A stretch of 64,000 bases of DNA from Sinomicrobium oceani. GTDB lineage: Bacteria > Bacteroidota > Bacteroidia > Flavobacteriales > Flavobacteriaceae. The position numbers were made by a program, and so were the translations under genes. This document shows, piece after piece, positions 62,535 to 64,000 of the stretch. Location: contig NZ_FPJE01000006.1 in NCBI RefSeq assembly GCF_900119185.1, forward strand, positions 124,001 through 188,000, in the 5' to 3' direction. The notes under the pieces were generated by a model. That model did not search any database and was not told the origin of the DNA. It saw only the letters and a list, made by a program, of their open reading frames with translations. The number at the start of each line of letters is the position of its first letter. Within the stretch, counting starts at the first letter, position 1.

Positions 62535-64000
62535 TTAAGATATGGTCTCCTCATCACGTAACCGTAAGTTTTTTTGATCGGCTGTTTTCAACAGTACGGC
62601 CAGCATCTCGGTAGGGACAAATGGTTTGTTGAGAATGTCATAGATACCCATGTCGGCCAGGCGTTGGCGTACATCTTTCATAATGTCTGCCGTAAAAATA
62701 ACGATATGGATATCCGGATGCTCTTTTTTGATGATTGCCGAAAGCGCGTACCCGTCTATATCCGGCATATGAAGGTCTATCAGTGCGATGTCGTATGTTC
62801 GGGTGCGGAGAAATTCCAGGGCTTCACTGCCATGACAGGCATAATCGGAGTGTATACCAAAATATTCCAGCTGTTTTCTTGCTACCATGGCATTGACCTT
62901 GTTATCCTCTACAAAAAGCAGACGTATATACGAAAGCTTATTGGCATATCGGGATAACTCTTTCGGCGTTATTTTTGCCGGAGTTTTATCCGAGGGGAGC
63001 TCCAGCATGAGGTCAAAGGAGAAACGTGTGCCTTTGCCTGGCTGGCTCTGTACGAAGATCTCGCTGTTGTGCAGTGCCAAAAGCTTTTTGGTAATGGTAA
63101 GCCCCAGTCCCGTACCCGAGTGTTTGCGGTAGGCTTCCTGTTGTATCTGCCGGAAGCTTTCGAAAATAGTCTGTTCCATTTTTTTAGGAATGCCCAGCCC
63201 CGTGTCTTTGATCGAAAAATGTATGATAACATGTGTCGGCGTGGCCGACAGCATACGCAGGGTAACCGATACCCGGCCCTTATCTGTAAACTTTATGGCA
63301 TTGCTGACCAGGTTATTTAAGATCTGGCTTATGCGTATGGAGTCGCCCAGTATCCTGTGCGGGATATTGCGGTCTATACGCGATAACAGTTTTATGCCCT
63401 TGGCATCTGCCAGCGACTGAAACTGGTTTTTGATATGTGCAATGAGTTCCGGGAGGTCCATCTCCGATTGTACCAGTTCCAGCTTATCGCTCTCGATCTT
63501 GTTGAGGTCGAGAATATCATTGATGAGCTGTAACAGATGGTCTGCCGAGAACATCAGGTTATCTATAAACTCCTTTTGCTCCGGCGTATGATTGAGTTTG
63601 AGCAGATTGGTAATCCCGATAATGCCGTTTAGCGGCGTACGTATTTCATGGCTCATGACCGACAGAAAATCGTTCTGTGCCCGGGCTGCTTTTTCTGCGA
63701 TTTCCTTGGCTGCCGTGAGGGCCAGTTCGTTCTCTTTTTTGCGGGTAATGTCCATAATAGCCCCCCGAAGCATATATACCTTATTGTCCTTTAGCACTGG
63801 AAACCCGATAGACCGTACCCATTTTTGTTTCCCGGAAACGGTCCGGATACGAAAGACGATGTTCCTCATGGCTTTTTTGCGGATCATTTCCTTGAAAGCA
63901 TTTTTCACATAGGCCTGGTCCTCTTCTATAATATACCGGAAAAGATCCCGGTGAGACATTTTGTCGATGTCTTTCTTGGGGATTTCCAGGATCTCGTGGT
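62535..64000 (-). CDS. Hybrid sensor kinase: PAS, HisKA, HATPase, receiver (5' partial)
   Basis: The frame is open to the right edge, so the sensor N-terminus is missing; about 488 residues are visible. Order: PAS/PAC region (FRIRTVSGKQKWVRSIGFPV), short coiled linker, dimerisation box with His (FLSVMSHEIRTPLNGIIG), ATPase with the Asn box and DTGLGIPKKMEQTIFESF and GTGLGLTI, then a receiver (LLFVEDNKVNAMVARKQLEY, phospho-acceptor Asp in IALIDLHMPDIDGYA, Lys in ILNKPFVP). A phosphorelay kinase of unknown signal. No histidine phosphotransfer protein is nearby. Confidence 0.94.
   Translation of the reverse strand, partial: HEILEIPKKDIDKMSHRDLFRYIIEEDQAYVKNAFKEMIRKKAMRNIVFRIRTVSGKQKWVRSIGFPVLKDNKVYMLRGAIMDITRKKENELALTAAKEIAEKAARAQNDFLSVMSHEIRTPLNGIIGITNLLKLNHTPEQKEFIDNLMFSADHLLQLINDILDLNKIESDKLELVQSEMDLPELIAHIKNQFQSLADAKGIKLLSRIDRNIPHRILGDSIRISQILNNLVSNAIKFTDKGRVSVTLRMLSATPTHVIIHFSIKDTGLGIPKKMEQTIFESFRQIQQEAYRKHSGTGLGLTITKKLLALHNSEIFVQSQPGKGTRFSFDLMLELPSDKTPAKITPKELSRYANKLSYIRLLFVEDNKVNAMVARKQLEYFGIHSDYACHGSEALEFLRTRTYDIALIDLHMPDIDGYALSAIIKKEHPDIHIVIFTADIMKDVRQRLADMGIYDILNKPFVPTEMLAVLLKTADQKNLRLRDEETIS

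Overview
The window looks like chromosomal DNA of a gliding Flavobacteriaceae-type bacterium (phylum Bacteroidota). The evidence is a giant SprB-like surface protein with a type IX secretion (T9SS) type B C-terminal domain, a PorP/SprF partner, a GldN protein, the two-COX3/COX4/SCO/DUF420 cytochrome oxidase block typical of the phylum, and repeated TAnnTTTG promoter -7 boxes just upstream of genes, some so close to the start codon that the mRNA would be nearly leaderless. No rRNA, tRNA or CRISPR array was seen.

Layout. 1-7.2 kb: end of the giant adhesin, its SprF-like partner and a coiled-coil secreted protein. 7.2-11.6 kb (minus strand): an esterase-fold protein without its nucleophile, a SPOR-like membrane protein, an ECF sigma factor, a phage-repressor-like S24 protein and an orphan LuxR-type response regulator, separated by strong hairpin terminators. 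12-14.4 kb: a gldN without gldKLM beside it, a FAD oxidoreductase and a DUF983 protein. 14.6-22 kb: an ABC-F ATPase, then the heme-copper oxidase assembly/subunit cluster (ctaB, two subunit III genes, subunit IV, a thioredoxin-fold-like protein, SCO, DUF420, a small Cys protein). 22-27.5 kb: an RND efflux operon. 27.7-34.2 kb: housekeeping genes (bacilliredoxin, HupE-like, dCMP deaminase, S41 protease, flavoprotein, MarC, GDPD, DUF3109). 34.6-40.1 kb: dNTP block (nrdB, nrdA, RDD, dGTPase). 40.2-51.9 kb: a loose collection of small accessory genes (sialate esterase, acetyltransferases, lipoproteins, kinase-like phosphotransferase, TPR, VOC, SDR/AraC, DUF2200).

52-58.3 kb is the most unusual part. 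It holds four copies of a composite element bounded by inverted repeats, each lying just downstream of a stop codon; two overlapping tiny genes that each look like an ECF sigma region 2 with no region 4; two direct copies of a ~265-nt sequence that folds into nested helices with compensatory changes and a likely pseudoknot, each followed by a different small XRE-type gene; a third small HTH gene; a protein made of two halves duplicated end to end; and a 6-copy 42-bp minisatellite that is open in several frames.

58.3-64 kb returns to ordinary content: a GNAT enzyme, a DUF3078 outer-membrane-type protein, dxs and tadA from overlapping divergent promoters, and the C-terminal part of a PAS-histidine kinase-receiver hybrid running off the right edge.
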